DNA of 64,000 bases from Vespa crabro. Its lineage: Eukaryota > Arthropoda > Insecta > Hymenoptera > Vespidae. The notes below the pieces were generated by a model. It was given only the letters and a program-made list of their open reading frames with translations. It ran no database searches and was not told the DNA's origin. The position numbers and the translations under genes were made by a program. Location: positions 8,625,999 to 8,689,998 of the forward strand of contig NC_060956.1 of assembly GCF_910589235.1 (NCBI RefSeq), given 5' to 3'. This document shows positions 13,680-27,985 of the stretch, one piece after another (the first letter of the stretch is position 1; each line of letters opens with the position of its first letter).

Positions 13680-14845
13680 AAAGATAGAAAAGGGGAATAG
13701 TAGTGGATGAAGAAGGAAGAGAAGACCGCCGCGTGAAGTTGGAAGCAATCGAGAAGGTTTAATCCCGCTCGATTGCGTTCCTTACCCGGCAACTTTAACC
13801 CTCCACCATTACCACCACTACCATTACAAGCATTACTTCTCTTTTTCCTCCATCTTGACGTCTCCGTAGTTACTGCTATCTCCACGGTAGCCGTCCAAAA
13901 TCGTGTGTATTTTCTGTGACGGCTGGTTATCGATCGAAACTAAGCGATCGTAGGAGGAAGAGTAAACAAAATTCATACATAGGTCGGAAATATCTTATGT
14001 CTCGCGAAAATGTTCCATATTATGTTCTTGTATCAATGTAACGCATAAACCATTGTTTACTATTTAACAGAACATTATATGACAAAAAGATTCGCTTGTG
14101 GAAGATAATTTCGATGAATTATTTTTTCTGCTAAATCAATTTGTTTGAGCGATTATAAAAAGATTCGTGAATGATTTTTTAATTTAATCGATATATTTTA
14201 ATATAACGAGAAAGAGAAAGAAATAACAGTATTCGTAAAAATTACGTTAAGTTAACGTTTATATTTCATAAAGCCACTTTATCCTGCAATGTGATTGTCA
14301 TCGTAATGAGTTCTAAATGAAAATTACTTTTCATTTTTCCATAATTCTTTTTAGTTGTTTTGTACCTCCATATTACTTAATATTTATATAAAAACATTGA
14401 CTCGACCAATAATGAAACGACTGCGAAAAGGCCAACATTCGCGCTTCCATTCACTCGATGATTAAATAATAATGTTATAAGGGTTCCCAGCTAAACTTAC
14501 CGAATTCGGAAATAACTAAATATATAGTGAACATTAACGAAATTGAATTTTATAGAATCGAAGAGATGATGGAATAACGGGAATAGAAGAGAGAAATTTT
14601 TCGTTTCCTGTTTGAAGCGAATGGAAACCGTCGGGTTGCGCAAAAGCTAAAATTCCTTGCATCGCGTAGGACGAGCGAATTAATCGCAAACGAATTTATC
14701 CCCAACGCTCTGGGTTAAACTAAAACGCCGAGATATTACAGAGAAGTGAGCTCTTTAGAGGGTTTAGAGCATCACCGGTGTGTGTCTGCCCTTCTCCACG
14801 TCCCTGTTCTCCTCCTCCTCTCGTTACTCTTCTTCCTTTTCTACT

Positions 14846-14944
14846 TTCTCTCTCTCTCTCTATCTCTTCCTCTTTCTCTTTCTCTTTCTCTTTCTCTTTC
14901 TCTTTCTCTTTCTCTCCCTCTCCTTTTCCCTATCCCTCTCTCTA
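14846..14944. repeat. (CT)n with a (TTTCTC)n hexanucleotide core
   Basis: CT dinucleotides flank about seven near-perfect TTTCTC hexamers at about 14873-14915. Confidence 0.94.
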
Positions 14945-17900
14945 GATATTTCGCGTAGGTGGTAGTAGCTTGCGGTTTAGTAACCGCAGTCTCTACTGCG
15001 CTGTCGGTTGCGGATACCCCAGCCTCATGTGCAACCTCGCGTCTGTTTTGTGCCGAGGGTTTTCAAAAACCGCGACTGCCGAACCAAACTAACTCCTTCC
15101 CTTTCTCCTGTTCCTGTACCCCCGCTTCTTCTCTCGTAGGAGTTACGTTCAACGTTCCAGAGGCCGCCAAAGCTCTGCTGAATATTCTTTGACATTTAAA
15201 CGAATTCGGTTAACTTCTTTCAACCTAGAAACTTTGTTAAAAATGAGCATGAACGTTTTTGGCCAAAGTTTTAAACTCGTTATCTTTAAACGATGACTTG
15301 AATATTTTGTTATTATCTCGAGAATTATACAAAGATATCGGATGGTTTTCATTATTGAATCGTAGATATGATCTCCTTTCATCGCTGGTAGCCTCCAATC
15401 AGTAATTAGAATCGCAGGATGCATGTATCTATACCTCCGTATCAGGCCATCTTCCATGCAATTTACATTCCTCCTCCCGATAGAGAGCCTCCTTCGGGCT
15501 ACTGATTAATATTAAACGCGTTATTCTCGCTACTGCAATTAATGTGACATGTCGATCGATGTTATCTAAGCGAGTAATTAAACCAAGATTATATAATACG
15601 CATTTGGCATGCGTATGTTAATTGTTACGCAAGTTGCATTGTGTTATGTTTTATCTCACAGAAATATCTCCTTTATGAGCACCATTCGATTCGCGTAATC
15701 GTTAAACTTTAAATGTTTCTTATTTATTCTATGGATGGTCAGACGGTCGTTAACACGACCGTTACACGAAAGTTAATAAGAGAAGAAAGGCTTCGCAAGA
15801 TCGCTCTATAACTTTCAACCAGCAACCGGGTGCTCATTGTATGCGAGTAATGAATTTCTTGCTGTAAACTCGTTAACACCGAACCAAGGTGGACGCATAA
15901 GGCCGTGCCAGAAGTTACGTGCACATCAAGAACGTAGATCTCACAGGTTACTTATGTATATAAATGTTCTATGTTTGCACCGGCGAAGTGTATGCGTTCG
16001 ACAAAAGCCGGCTTTGTTTCACGCCCGGGAAGCTTTCAAGGAATGACCATTATGTCTGAGAAGCGCGGCTCCACATCGCACGAATGAGTACCTAACCAAC
16101 GAAGCCAGTTAAAACACGTGTTCACTCGCCGGCATAATGGCGGCAATAATTTCTCACCCGAGAAATAAATTCTCCAATAATAATTCTCTCCTTCTCTCTC
16201 TTTCTCCCACATGTACAGACTCTTTGCGCCACCGTATGTAGTTAACGTACCTAACTGGTCTTCAATTTATCATAGGGCACGTTTCATACTCTTTGCTCGG
16301 CCGTTTGCCGAATGCCATCCCGTTATACTTATCACTTCTGACCCTCTACTGTCCTTCTGTTTTCCTCACTTTCTTCTCTCACATTTGCACTGCTGCCATA
16401 TAAAAAAAAAAACACGCTAACGTTTTGCAAGTTCATGATTATCTATCAACCATTGAAAACATCTCAATTCTTTTTATACCTCTTTTCTAACTTCTTTCTA
16501 TTTCCATGCGATATGAGTTTTGCGATCACATAATTTTATATTTAAGGTTATAAGAACAACAAGATCTAATGAAGATTCATAGGTAAAAACCATATTGGTT
16601 AGATTAAAGAATGAATAGATAAATTCGCTTTTCTTTTATTCGAGATCGAAGATCTTACAAGAGGAATATATTTGGAACGTTATACGTTTTCCGAGGCTTG
16701 TAAATCAAACGTTCTCTTTTTCCATTTCGTAGGCGTGCGACGGGAAGTTCTTCCATTTTGCCTTGCGCGGCATCTCGTCTGGCAGCGAATTAAGCTGCTT
16801 TATAAAAATGTAAAGGGATTCACGAGCGAGCCGTTTTCGACTTGGTAGGCGGCTGGAAGATGGAGAACGGCTTGCTGAAAGCGAGACTGGATGGGGCTGG
16901 GGAATAGCAAATGCGATTGGGAGCTTCATTGTTTCTAAGAGCGAGGAAAGAGACAACGATGAGAAAGGGAAAAAGATACAGAGATGAAGAAAGAGGAAGA
17001 GATCCAGGCGAAAGAGTTTAAGAACAGAGGGCAGAGAGTCGAAAGAAAGACAGAATCGCGAAGGGACATGCTTGCCTTCACAAATGTTGGAAGTGGAAGA
17101 GGACTGGAAGAGGAGTGGAGTGGAAGAGGGAGGTGAGGGTTATGTTTTACTTATGCACGAACAGATACGGTGTCTACGTCTGAGGCAAGCCGTGGAAAAT
17201 GAAGTACTTTCGGCTTTCCTCTCTCCCTTCGTCTTTCTTTTTCTCTTTCTCTCTGTCTCTCTTCTCCGTCGTGCCAAGACACTTTCGGCACTATCAGCGA
17301 GTCCGTGTGCAGATTTTCTGAGTAGTTTGGTAACTTTGACGTCGCCCCTTTTCTTCGTTACATATTGTAGGAGCTTTGTCGAACCGAGTTCACAACTGCA
17401 TTGCCCTTTCTCTCTCTTTCTCTTTTTCCGTTCCTCTCTTTTTATTTTTATCTGGCTTTTCATGTATCTAGCTTTCTATTTCTTACGGTTTTTACGAAAA
17501 AGTTATTAGCCTTAATATTTCCCATGTATTCCCGATGCTACATTTCCTCCATCGTTGAATGTACAAAATTTTCAAATTCTTCTTTGCTAAAGCTTTAAAG
17601 ACTCTCAGGAATTAATCCTCAAAGGATTAAATCCCCATTTGTGTAAGAAAAATCGACGAAATGCAGGTGGTATGCGGACATTTCCATTTCGTCTCGCTAC
17701 TTCTTCTTAGCAATTTGTTTCGGGTTAAAGAAGTCGTATGCAGGTAAACGTTCTGGTTGCTCCTTGTCTCGGCGGCCAGACGGGTGGTATTACGTATTCA
17801 TTTCTGATTTTCTTCGCTATGCCGAAGAGAAACGGGAGGCCCATTAGGTGGTAGCTTGGTGCACAAGTGCTCGAAATAAGATTCCGATTCCGGGGCATTA

Positions 17901-19470
17901 ATTGAACGGGGCTGTGTATTTCCCTATGGAGCTAGTAGATGGAGGTATCTTCCACTACCAATCTCAAGATGTTTAGGTTTAGTCTGACAAAAATGAGCGA
18001 GAGTACAAATGAAAGAAAAAAATAAGAGGGAAAAACAGAGAAAATAATAATGTAAGAAGTAAGAAGTGAAACTTATACTTGCATGTACAGTATAATATGA
18101 TGTAAATATACAAAGATATATATATATAAGAGTATAAGATAAAAAAACAAATACAGAATAATAGAATGTTCATATAATAACCAAAGGAAATATATATGAA
18201 TACTATATATATACTGTAAAGTAAACTTGTAATAGAAGGATAAAAAGAATATAGAAAAAAATCGAAAGAACCATAAGAGAAGTAAGATCTTGCACCGCTT
18301 CTTTCTTTGATGGCGAATCGAAAATTCATGTAAGGAATCCTTTTTGAATCTCATGTTTTTTGGAATATAACTGAGCTGGAGATTACCGGTTGTTTCAGTT
18401 AATGACGCATTATAAAATTTTGCTAAAGTGGGAGTTATTCTTAACGTTTTTTTTCCGAAAAAAGTCTATGTTAAATATTAGATTTCTTTTATTTATATTA
18501 CTAGTAAACACCTTTTAAGATCACTAACGTGTAAAATGAATCGTCGTTTGTGTAAATTTATCGACTTCGGCAATAAAGATATACATGCGCGTATCAATGC
18601 GTATTTATTTAGTCGCTTCACGAACGTTGACAAAGCAAAATGAAAGAAAGAAAAAATAATAATGCCAAAGGTACGAACTTGTCAAGGACAACGCCATAGG
18701 AGTTGTCCAATAGTAAACCAAGTTACATTTTTTTTACCACCAAAGAAACTCTCCCCAGATTTATATTTGGAATATATACAGTTATTATATTAATTATATA
18801 TTTTGAAACGATATTGTTTATAGGTATTTTTTAACATATTATTTATCGGCTACCGATTAATAGCTACACTTCCAGCGTTTATCAACCGATAGCCTAAAAA
18901 TCGGGGTTTTGTTGATTTCAGTTACCGACCGATCGATTAAAAATCAATTTTTTCTTAATGTTATTATTAAATATCTAACTTTTTACTTTTTTAATATTGT
19001 ATTGTGATGAAATATTATAATACAAATAATAAATAACAAATCAGTACAAAATCATTTTATCTTAGCATTTTGAATATTACTATTAATAATCGAAGAAACT
19101 ATGTAAGTTTTTATTTTATTCTCTTTACAAAAATCTCCGGGTATTACCGAGGAATTCGAATTCCAATTGATCGAAATTTTGTGTTGATCCACTTAATACA
19201 TTACTGGTAACTAATGTGTTAAGAAAACAATATTTTACTTAATAACAGTCGTTTTTCATCACAAATATGTATGAAATTGTCGGCTACAGAGAAGCTGAAA
19301 TGCGTTTTGTCTGCGGGAGACCTCCATTAGTCGTCCAAGATCTTGTACGAACTCGCGCGGCAAGGGTGTCCAGTGTGAAACATCAGGTGTGTCGTCGTTT
19401 CTGAATACAGATATCTCTGTTTCACTATCTCTATCTCTCTCTATCTTTCCCTTTCTCTCTCTCATTCCCT

Positions 19471-19473
<3 letters not shown>

Positions 19474-19514
<41 letters not shown>

Positions 19515-19546
19515 ACTCACTCACTCACTCACTCACTCACTCACTA
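19474..19546. repeat. Compound (TC)n-(ACTC)n microsatellite
   Basis: About 36 bp of TC dinucleotides pass directly into nine ACTC tetramers. Confidence 0.96.
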
Positions 19547-21289
19547 ACGCATCAAAGTCAAATTCAGGAAATACGAGATTGCCGTAGCTCGATCCCAATG
19601 TTATAACTAGGAATTCGAGATTGGCTTCGTTCGAAATCACGAACTGTATCTATCGAACGCGTCTTATCTTATTCTACGATATCTGGACCATGTTAGATTC
19701 AATAGCAGAGTTAGAGTGTCGAAGTAAGAGGGAATATTGAAGGATACGGGTAAAATCAAAACGTCTACGTATCTATAAATTGGACAGTATTCCAATATCT
19801 TCGAAAGGTGGAAAGGATTTTCCAAGTGGACGCTTCCGAATTTCGATATTTTGTCGATAAAGTTGCCCTTTCTCGGAGACAGCATCGCAGGTCAGTTACT
19901 GTATACCGAGTTTTATTGTATTAAGGTAGTAAGGCGAGAAAACGCCGCCTTATGTCTGCCAGTTTTATCGTCGACCGCATGACATCTTATATCACGTAGT
20001 TACAGTCATCTCCTACCGCGACTATAAGTGAGAACAAAAAAGAAAGAGAAGAAGAAGGAAAAAAGATAAAAGGTAAAAGTTGAGAGATTATTGCGAGTCG
20101 CGTACGTGGGCTACATGTACATACGTTCGTCCGTGCATTTTTTTTCCTTTGCCGATCATGATGATGCTGTCACATTGAAAATCGTCGGTACAAACGAATA
20201 CAATTTTCATTATTAATTAAAATTCATTAGGTATTAAGTTGTCATGACAACCACGGTTGGATTGTAAACTGAACGATGCAGAAAAAAACGTATCATTTTC
20301 TGAGATTTTATTATGAAGTCTTAAAGCGACACGATAAGCCTTGTACATCTGATATTTTATTAAAGAAAAAAGAGAATCGAATAACATGCTTACCGTATTA
20401 TACATATTGTACTTTTAATAGAAATAGTTTGTAAATAGAACACGAGCTTTCTGACCTTCTGATAAGATGTCATACGTTCGCCATGTCGATTGTAGGATCG
20501 CGTGCTTTCATATCTTATCGTTTTAAGAGATAAATAAATTACATCGTATTCGTAATAACAAGGAGGATAAGAGACAGCATATTTGTCTTCCTTTAACGTC
20601 GAGGATAAACGTCGAATTAAGCGTCGTTGCGATTCGATGCTTTTCGAAAGGAAACGCGTAGAGTGTAGGGACATTATCGCTGATATCTCTGTACGGGAGG
20701 GCTCCATAGTGAAATGCACAGATTGGTCCTCGATGTTGATTGAAGTGTAATGGAGATAACTCGAGCCATGGCCAGCGGAGCGCAGAATGCACTTGCACGG
20801 ACAGAGAGATTAGCAAAGGACGTAATGGAGTTTGTGGTCGACTCAAAAAGGATCACGCTTCGTTGGAACATCAGTCATGGTTCATTCCAACACGGCGTTC
20901 CGGCGTTCCGAGAAGATACGCTAAAACGATCGACGATACGTTAACGATTACCGCGAGATTAGGATCATCGAAAGAGAAAAAGAGAATGAGAAGAAGAAAA
21001 AGAAAGAGAAGTCATTCCATCACGATCTTTCTTCGCTTTACGAAATTAATTCAAAAAAGCAATGATTTATAAGAAAAAAAAACTTTATAAACTTTCAAAT
21101 ACTTAGCAACGAGAAATAGGAAGTTTCTAACATCTGTGTCATGCGCTGTTAGGGCAACTTCAGTTACCATATTTAGTTCGTTCGGATAAGCCGCATCGGT
21201 AGTGATAGCTGGTTGAGTCAACACTCATGTATTTATCGTGGCATCGCTACGGAGACATCCAGGTGAAGCTTAGATGGAGAATCGAGGAG

Positions 21290-21291
<2 letters not shown>

Positions 21292-21357
<66 letters not shown>
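21292..21357. repeat. (GA)n microsatellite
   Basis: A GA array interrupted once by ACAG. The orientation is opposite to the nearby TC arrays. Confidence 0.96.
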
Positions 21358-22046
21358 ATGGGACGTAAAAAGGAAAATGCGTCGTGCCGCAAGATATTAC
21401 TTGGGAACGTAAGATCCTCTACGCCACCTTGCCAGTTATCGATATTTACCCTATACCTCAATGATACTTCTCAAAATATCTACATATTTATTTTAAATTT
21501 CGACTATCTCAATCGCGAATGAATCGCCGTCGTGTAAAGCAATTCCATTGGCTAAGCATCTCGGTAGAAATTGTTATTAAATTGAGATATTACGATATCG
21601 ATTTAAACCGATAATTTAGAGGAATCGAAATCTTAACATCAGCTATACTTTTTGAGAAGTGATAGATAGTTAGGCTTATCCTTCTCATTCTCCTAACCGT
21701 AGAGCGCGTTTCTCATTATAGTGACGGATTCTGAGAAGAGAGCAGAAAAAGAGAGAGAAAGAGCGAGAGAGAGAGATGTTGTCTAGAGGAGGGAAGTTGG
21801 ACGGAAGGAAAGACATACGAAGACGGAGAAGCCGGCGAAGAGGCAGACAGACGTTCAGACGTGAAATTGAATTACAATACACAAAGTAAAGTTGGATGAT
21901 CTGAGCATTGTGCTTTCTCGCTCCTCGTTGCTACCTCACTGCCAGTTTTCCTCCGTTCCATTTCCTTCTCGTCTTCGTCCTCGTCCATCCACTCGTTTCG
22001 TTCCTCTTATGTTGGCCGAAGCGCTTACAGTCGTGCAATTTCTCTA

Positions 22047-22049
<3 letters not shown>

Positions 22050-22094
<45 letters not shown>

Positions 22095-22173
22095 TTTCTT
22101 TCTCTCTCTTTCTGTCTTCTTTTTCTCTCTTTCTTTCTATCTTTTTCGCTCTTTCTCGTTCCTCTTTCTCTCG
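22050..22173. repeat. (CT)n/(CTTT)n pyrimidine array
   Basis: A CT dinucleotide core is followed by TTTC-rich imperfect sequence. Confidence 0.93.
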
Positions 22174-22331
22174 AGTACCGGCAAGGCCGCCAGTATTCTT
22201 ACGCCTTTGTTCCCTACGGGGCTGAATTAATTGCTGCGTTTTTGACATCCATTCATTGTCGGGTCCCGGTAGACGACGTCAGGGATGAACGGATAAAGGG
22301 AAAAGTTACTGAGCCGGCTTTCTCCGGCTAT

Positions 22332-22437
22332 ATCTCTCTTACTCCCTCTCTCTCTCCCTCCCTCTCTCTCTCCCTCCCTCTCTCTCCCTCTCTCTCTCTC
22401 TGGTTCTCTCTGGCTCTCACTCTATCTATCTTTCTCT
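22332..22437. repeat. (CT)n with CCCT interruptions
   Basis: CT dinucleotides with regular CTCCCTCC blocks, ending in a short CTAT run. Confidence 0.92.
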
Positions 22438-22846
22438 TACGATTTCACTATCCTACTCTCATCCCGTTCTTTAAGTTCGTAAGTTTCGCGGAATATTATT
22501 CCTTTCCCCAGTTTCATTCCTTCTCTGAAAATCGATACAATTATTAAGAGCACCTATCCCTTGCATTTTCTTTCTTTCTCAAACGAAGACTCACGTTTAA
22601 GCGTCGATTTCACTCTCTCTTTCTGACCCTCTCATCTCGTCTAATTTTCGGGAGAACTCGACTGAGTGGATCTCGTCGGGGTCATGCGACATGAAGCACA
22701 AATAGATGGAGAAACGGAATCGAGGAAATCGCGCAAATTCGTCGTCACGAATCACCGTCGGAGCAGATTGCGACGTGATCGTCGCCTTCTGTAGCTCTCT
22801 GCGTTACCGGAAACTCCACGACGAAGTTGAAGTAGGAAATCGTGGA

Positions 22847-22851
<5 letters not shown>

Positions 22852-22893
<42 letters not shown>

Positions 22894-22907
22894 AAGAGAC
22901 AGAGAGC
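22852..22907. repeat. (GA)n microsatellite
   Basis: A GA array with ACAG and AAAG interruptions near its right end. Confidence 0.95.
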
Positions 22908-24618
22908 TTTTGTCCTCCCTCTTCCTTGGGGCGCGCGTGCATGCTTCTTCGATCTCGAGGATGGTGTGCTACGAAACGGAGAGAGAACTATTGAATATGC
23001 ATAAGTTATATTAAATCAGGCCATGAGAGAGCGTATGTCGAATGCCGGCAGATTTCGAGAAGGGTTGGAGAGGATAGAGGGTGGAACATAAGATACCGAC
23101 CAATTACGAAAGAGAAGCGGACGGTCTAGACTTTGGCTGGAAACCTTGTGGAAGAGTGGATCGAAGTGAAGCTAGAGAGGAAGATAGGTCGATTTGCGAG
23201 GGGATAAGGATCGACCGGCTTTCTCGTCCGTGAATTTCAGGATAGTGGAAATCGAAGGCCGTGCTACTTGGACGTATATAATGCTTGAACTATGGTTATT
23301 GCTCTGCTTCTTGGTGATATCCAAAGTGATATCTGAACGATCCACTAACCATACTCTTTATTTGCTAGTCGTAAGAAAAGATGCTGTCAATTAACGCGGT
23401 CTCTTATCGCTCTCGTGTTAGATACTGACCCAGTTACGTAAGGAATGGCTATTGTTATAACGATAACATCGTTTGTTATCGATCCTTATTGTATATTCGT
23501 CAGAATTTGTTATCTAATTTATTGTTGTGTTCCGATGGAGTGTCAGATTAATCATACGGACGTATTCAAACGTACTATATTAATCATTGCGTTAGGTTTC
23601 CCCGACGGAACAACGCTCTCTACATCCTTTGCATATTCATAATACGCGGTTACGAGGAAAACGGAGGAAACGACAAAATCGGTTGGTTTCGCTACGCGCA
23701 TCAACGCGATCAATCCGAACGCGGTTGAACAGATGCGCGTCTCACTAGAGTGACACGTTTACATAATCTTGTCATTACTTCCTTCTCCGGGGATTGCCTA
23801 AGACGATGCTACCAGGAAAGCGAGGTAGCTGGAGAACTCGACAAACTTTGGAATACGGGGGAGAGAGAGATAGGTGCAATGGTTGGGTTTTAAGGGGCTT
23901 GGGAAAAGGAGGACGAGGAAAGTGCAAAGAGAGAAGAAGGAACAAGAATTAGCAAGGAAAGACAAGAAGGAAAACGAACAGGTGGAGAAGTGACAACAAA
24001 AGCCTAGCATGGATTAGGATCTCTCTTTCCTGCTGCTGTATTTGCAGCAACTTTCCTAGCTCAGAGCAGTCGAGAATAATAGAATTATGACAGAATCGAA
24101 AATATAAAAATACGTATTTTTAATCATATTACATTGAATAAAAAGTATTTCAACGTAATACATTTTATTTAGGAATTATATTTAATGTATTTTAATTTTT
24201 ATGAAATGGCGCATAAGATTTTTTGAGAGATCGCAAAAAATTGATGTTCTGAATCTGTGAAAAACATTTGATGTTTATTTCTTTACTTTACCTACTTTGT
24301 TTACTGTATACCGTATCCTACTTATTCTTTAATAAGCCTCTAGGCTTATTCCCTACGTGGTGGCAAACCCAGTCACAGGCCAGAATTTGAAAGATAGCTT
24401 CTCCAGATTCTACTTGACTGCTTTTGACCGCTTTATACCCGTTGACTTGGATAACGATATAATACGGTGTAGGTATGTTATACGTAGCTATATTTCTAGC
24501 ATATTCCACTATGTATACCTGGAAGATACAAACTAGCGAAATCACTTACTCTTAGTTAATAAGAATTTTATTAATGAATATATTACAATAGTATAACTCT
24601 TTAGTCTTAGTTCGTTCC

Positions 24619-24720
24619 ACTCAAGACTGCTCTATATTCTCTTTACTCTATACTTGGTTTACTCAAGATTATCTCTTTTTCTCGTTTCTCTTTGCTTGGT
24701 TTTCCTCAAGATTGTCCTCC
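24619..24720. repeat. Degenerate 42-bp tandem repeat, about 2.4 copies
   Basis: Units start at 24619, 24661 and 24703. Each opens with a CTCAAGA motif (actcaagact, actcaagatt, tcctcaagatt), and the first two close with CTTGGTTT. The copies have diverged, so the array looks old. Confidence 0.75.
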
Positions 24721-24948
24721 TTCGTCCTTTTTTCTTACGTCTACCCCGTAGCCTTTTTTATCCCCACTCATATTCGTGCATACGCATTCGGCAATTCTTA
24801 TCGATCTTTGTCGTATTCGCTACTTTGTCCTATTTCTTGTCTATCTCACTCACACTACACTTCCATTTCATTCTCACTTCCAATACCTTAGCCTCTTCTC
24901 CTCCTTCCATAGATATACATATCTTACAAAGAATAGATCATATTTTCG

Positions 24949-25115
24949 TTCGACTGTCGACTGACTTATTTCATGCAGATACACACACACACACGCGCGT
25001 GCGTGCACTCACATACACACACAAGAACCTTCCATCCCTTGTTCAACTGCTGATCGACTTATCTCATACACCCACACACAACTAACTAACGTTAAAATCT
25101 TCTATCCCGTATATA
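24949..25115. repeat. Degenerate 93-bp tandem duplication around CA repeats
   Basis: The motif ttcgactgtcgactgactta (24949) recurs as ttcaactgctgatcgactta (25042). Each is followed by an ACAC-rich stretch and then a related ctatccc/catccc block. The CA tracts inside differ in length. Confidence 0.7.
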
Positions 25116-26610
25116 TATATATATATTTTATTAGGTATTATTTATTATATATGTTATATATAAATATCGTTTGATATCTCATCTGCCGAAATTAGTCACC
25201 CTTTGCATACCATTCTCTTTCGCACTTTCTCCTCATTTCTGTTTTCTTTGGGATATGCGAAATCTTTTACTGCTTTAGAAGAAATGGTTTGAATTATTTA
25301 ATCGTTGACGATAATGAGAACGAAAAAGAAAATATCAAGATAAGAAGTAGCCCTCTCTAAAAAGAAAATAGTTCGAGGTGCGAATAAGTGAATAAGAAAT
25401 ATAAAATTGTATTATTTCTTTTTTTTTCTTTAATAATCATGTATAAAATAATAAGAATGATACAAAATAACATTACTGGATTCGTTTTGTGAATCGTCGA
25501 AACGACAATACCGTTATGTCGATTTAATGAACGATATTGATTAACGACGAACGCTGGCGAGACTATAGTGAATAGACCGTATCGTTTCGTATAAATTAGT
25601 GGGACGATTCCGGTTGGCAACGTGCGCATTAAGTAAGCCAGCTTGCTAACACAATCCGTGGGCCTGGTTTACGCGGCCGAGGCGCTAACTCGAGTTAAAC
25701 GAGATGAATGTCGGTTCGCTAATAGTTGTTACGAATTGCTACTGGAGCTTGCTTAGCCCGCTTTAGAGAGAGATTTAGTTGAGTAACTAAGATGAGCTCT
25801 CAGCCTAACATCTCCACCTCCTTATCGTTTCTCCATGGAACTGTTTCGTGTCACTAGATTCCATATGGCACTATGTTCATTGGAATTGTCTATTTAACAA
25901 ATATCATTTGTGTTTCTAAATACTTTGAACTTTTCACGATTCATTAATTATTCAACAATTTGAATTATTAATAGTCAGGTAAATATATAAAAGGAAAACA
26001 TTAATTTGATAAGAAGTTAAAAGATAGAGATCTTATATTATAGAAGTTTATTATTGATAATAGATGACAATATCGATAATTGAATGTATAATCATATAAA
26101 TAAGCAATGAGCAGCGTTCTAATCGTTAAATAAGTGTGATAGATGGAGATCTAGGATCTAGAATCTGCTAAGATCACTCTGTCTATGATCCGCAAAACGT
26201 TTGGATGTGCAACGAATTGTTCCAATACCTAGGTCTAACGAGATAGATTCCCTATTGTAAGTGATCCGGGTGAGAAATCATTAATCACTGTAACTTGTAT
26301 TGCCGGATTTATATTTTGATTGATACGTGCACTCTCAAGAAAATAAAATTGTTATAATATCTATGGTTTCCGATTCTCTCAGAACTCGATTTTCATGGAT
26401 ATTCCCAAAGGCCACCTGACCGAGAATCAGTCGACTTTGCTTAACGAACCAAGGTAGAGATATCCGGACAGGTTTGCTAAGTAGCGATATGAATGAATTA
26501 GCTCTGTTAGAGCATGAAGATTCGCCTTACCGATCGTTCTCTTCATCCAAACGGTAGTGTCTCTTGGGATCTTCCTCGTATTTGCCTCGCGATGCATTGT
26601 AACTTTTGGT

Positions 26611-26713
26611 TCCTCCATTTCCCTCTTCTCTCTTTCTCTCCCTCTATTTCTCTCCCTCTCTTTCTCTCTCTCTCTTTCTTCCTTTTCCTCTCTTTTTCTC
26701 TCTCTCTCTCTTC
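26611..26713. repeat. (TC)n imperfect array
   Basis: A pyrimidine array of TC, CCTC and TTTC units, just left of the CA/TA compound repeat. Confidence 0.93.
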
Positions 26714-26744
26714 GCTAGCTTTTTCATTTATAGAGAAACGTACG

Positions 26745-26747
<3 letters not shown>

Positions 26748-26802
<55 letters not shown>

Positions 26803-26806
26803 CACA
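26748..26806. repeat. Compound (CA)n-(TA)n microsatellite
   Basis: About 17 CA units pass directly into about 10 TA units. Confidence 0.96.
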
Positions 26807-27920
26807 CATAAGTATATGCATATAGAAAAAAGAAGAAAAATGGAGATAAAAAGAAACGCATGTACGCAAGTATATGCATGTATTGTATACCCTACATCAG
26901 TATAGTACAGGTAGTCTCATGATCTCTAGCCAAGTCACGGTCTCGTTGCGAAGGTATGTGAAGGTTGAGTCCGAAGGAAGTGGAGTCTAGAGCTCATCAA
27001 GATAATGCAACTGGGATTACCCTGCAATCGAGCAGGTTGCTAACGCGACTGGAGAACACCTGAGGGAGACTGATCCCTGGATCGTTATTAGTTGATCATT
27101 TGATCGGAAGCCCATGGAGGTATCACCGATATCTTCGATATTTACCATGTCCGCTTATCATTGCTAAGGCGAATAACGCAAAACAATCGTTATATTAGAA
27201 TTTTCCGATGCATTAAGATGATCTAAAATGATGTGGATATTTTATACTATAAATTTTAAATAATTCTATGAATAAAAGCTAATAAATTTAGAAGAATCGT
27301 CTGCAGTATAATTTATGATACAAATAAAAGAATATGTTAATGATTATATAAAAACTTTATTCTTGGTTTAAAGATATATGTAAAATAAATTTGTAAAAAA
27401 TTACATATTTTGATTTATTCTTCGAGTAATAAAACGACGTTCGCATAGATTGGCTAAATCGCCAAGTTCCGAGCAATTATTTTCTATAGTTTTCTACCTA
27501 CGATACGCCGCTAGGTCAATTCCGGATAGCACCTCCAAATTTATCTCTATAGGAGCGAGGCTACGTGGAGGTCGTATGCGCGGTTGACGCGACGTACTTG
27601 GATAAATACGTGCGTTTAGCGGATTGATTGGCTACAGGGCACTTTGGCGAAGCTCGCTTCGCTCCGATAAACTTGTACCATCGTCGTCGTAATCGTTGTA
27701 GAGACGACGTTGCACTAAATATAAATGCACACTTGAGTCAAGCGGTACGCTTGCCTGATCTCGTTTCTTTTGCGTCGACGTAGAATTACGCGACATCACT
27801 CTTTGAAGAATATCTTGTAAGAAATCGAAAGATGAAGTAACAGTAGTGTATATAAACATAATTCTTTACGATTATTTAAAATTATCTTTTTAAATATTTT
27901 ATTTTCAATTTAACTTCGTA

Positions 27921-27985
27921 TAATTTTATAAATATATATATATATAATTAATAGTAATAATTTTATAAATATATATATATATATT
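27921..27985. repeat. Direct repeat of an ATTTTATAAA-(TA)n unit
   Basis: The block taattttataaa followed by (TA)n occurs twice, separated by taattaatag. It probably arose by local duplication with TA slippage. Confidence 0.8.

Noticed and set aside
14959..15192. 77-codon frame with fairly normal composition after the (TTTCTC)n array.
   Set aside because: It begins with GTG, has no ATG, no recognisable domain and no splice context that fits the host gene.
18660..18710. Inverted repeat ggacaac..gttgtcc, considered as a small transposon or RNA hairpin.
   Set aside because: Arms of only 7 bp, expected by chance in a window this size.
18841..18950. Repeated and inverted accgat/atcggt words, considered as MITE ends.
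   Set aside because: The words are short, the spacing is irregular and no paired termini or target duplication could be defined.
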